A DNA stretch of 64,000 bases from Rickettsiales bacterium (GTDB taxonomy: Bacteria; Bacteroidota; Bacteroidia; Cytophagales; Cyclobacteriaceae): contig PBTY01000006.1 in the NCBI GenBank assembly GCA_002729235.1, positions 76,192 through 140,191 of the forward strand, read 5' to 3'. Shown one piece after another: positions 62,700-64,000 of the stretch. The translations under genes and the position numbers were made by a program. Numbering within the stretch: the stretch's first letter is position 1; the number at the start of each line of letters is the position of its first letter. A model generated the notes under the pieces. That model was not told the origin of the DNA. It searched no databases and saw only the letters and a list, made by a program, of their open reading frames with translations.

Positions 62700-64000
62700 A
62701 TGAGCAAAGACGATCAAATATTAGAGGAATTTACCTCAAAAGAATACGAACACGGATGGTCCGTAGACTTTGAAGCCGATGAGGCTCCATTAGGGATCAA
62801 CGAAGATATCATACGATTCATCTCTGCCAAGAAAGAGGAGCCTCAATGGCTCCTTGAATGGCGTTTAAAAGCTTTCCAGAAATGGACCGAGATGAAGGAG
62901 CCTAGATGGCCAAATGTCAAATATCCTGACATAGACTATCAAGGTGTCAAATACTATTCTGCTCCCAAGCAGGATAAGAAGCCTAAAAGCCTCGACGAGG
63001 TTGATCCTGAATTATTAAAGACTTTTGAAAGACTTGGCATCTCTCTTACTGAACAGAAGAGACTAACAGGTATTGCCGTTGATGCAGTTATTGATTCAGT
63101 ATCTGTAGCGACTACTTTCAAAGAAACTCTTTCTGAGCTTGGCATCATCTTCTGTAGCTTCAGTGAAGCAGTTCAAGAACATCCTGAGCTAATTAAGAAA
63201 TATCTAGGATCTGTAGTTCCTGCCACGGACAACTACTTCGCAGCATTAAACTCTGCAGTATTCTCTGACGGATCATTCTGTTATATTCCTTCAGGAGTAA
63301 GATGTCCAATGGAGTTATCTACTTATTTCCGAATCAACGCTGCTAACACTGGTCAGTTTGAAAGAACATTGATCGTAGCTGAAGAAGGATCTTACGTTTC
63401 TTATCTTGAAGGGTGTACTGCACCAATGCGTGATGAGAATCAATTGCATGCTGCAGTTGTAGAAATATACGCAGCTAAAGATGCTGAAGTAAAATACTCT
63501 ACCGTACAGAACTGGTATCCTGGTGACAAGAATGGTAAAGGTGGTATTTACAACTTCGTTACTAAAAGAGGTATCTGTGCTGGTGACAACTCGAAAATCA
63601 GCTGGACTCAGGTTGAGACTGGATCAGCTGTAACCTGGAAATACCCTTCATGTATCCTTAAAGGAGATAATTCACAAGGAGAATTCTACTCTGTGGCTGT
63701 TACGAATAACTACCAGCAAGCAGATACAGGAACCAAAATGATTCACATTGGTAAAAACACCAAGTCAAGAATCGTTTCCAAAGGTATCTCTGCTGGTAAA
63801 TCACAAAACAGTTACCGTGGACAGGTTCAAATAATGAAACGTGCTGAAAATGCTCGTAACTTCTCACAATGTGACTCCTTATTAATGGGTGATAAATGTG
63901 GTGCTCACACATTCCCATATATAGATGTAGAAAATAACTCTGCTCAGGTAGAACATGAAGCGACTACTTCGAAAATCGGAGAAGATCAAATCTTCTACTG
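62700..64000 (+). CDS. sufB: Fe-S cluster assembly protein SufB, 3'-truncated by window edge
   Basis: Manual translation [20 protein letters not shown]...[54 protein letters not shown]; open to window end and absent from the ORF track. Confidence 0.97.
   Translation, partial: MSKDDQILEEFTSKEYEHGWSVDFEADEAPLGINEDIIRFISAKKEEPQWLLEWRLKAFQKWTEMKEPRWPNVKYPDIDYQGVKYYSAPKQDKKPKSLDEVDPELLKTFERLGISLTEQKRLTGIAVDAVIDSVSVATTFKETLSELGIIFCSFSEAVQEHPELIKKYLGSVVPATDNYFAALNSAVFSDGSFCYIPSGVRCPMELSTYFRINAANTGQFERTLIVAEEGSYVSYLEGCTAPMRDENQLHAAVVEIYAAKDAEVKYSTVQNWYPGDKNGKGGIYNFVTKRGICAGDNSKISWTQVETGSAVTWKYPSCILKGDNSQGEFYSVAVTNNYQQADTGTKMIHIGKNTKSRIVSKGISAGKSQNSYRGQVQIMKRAENARNFSQCDSLLMGDKCGAHTFPYIDVENNSAQVEHEATTSKIGEDQIFY

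Overview
The window looks like chromosomal DNA of a marine-type Bacteroidetes (probably Cytophagales/Flammeovirgaceae-like; inferred from TAnnTTTG promoters, a T9SS C-terminal signal and DUF2911/DUF3078-type proteins). Most of it is ordinary housekeeping and accessory coding sequence. Parts worth attention: (1) a coupled lipid or natural-product-like operon at 1-4989 (SDR, MBL hydrolase, adenylate-forming enzyme, KAS III, fatty-acid hydroxylase/sterol desaturase); (2) a ~3.66 kaa thrombospondin-type-3-repeat surface protein with a T9SS tail at 20170-31146; (3) a signal-peptide-bearing YidD variant next to two tandem TPR/membrane paralogs; (4) the strongest candidate for something undescribed: in the ~2 kb ORF-free gap 60.1-62.1 kb, two tandem minus-strand tRNA-like RNAs of about 150 nt. 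Each has a canonical T-arm, D-arm and acceptor stem, but a giant ~80-nt structured variable domain, a 5' leader hairpin, a TAnnTTTG promoter box and an intrinsic terminator. A third, decayed copy lies between them. The two intact copies differ by multiple compensatory base-pair changes, which supports a selected RNA structure. A truncated sufB, absent from the ORF track, runs off the right edge.
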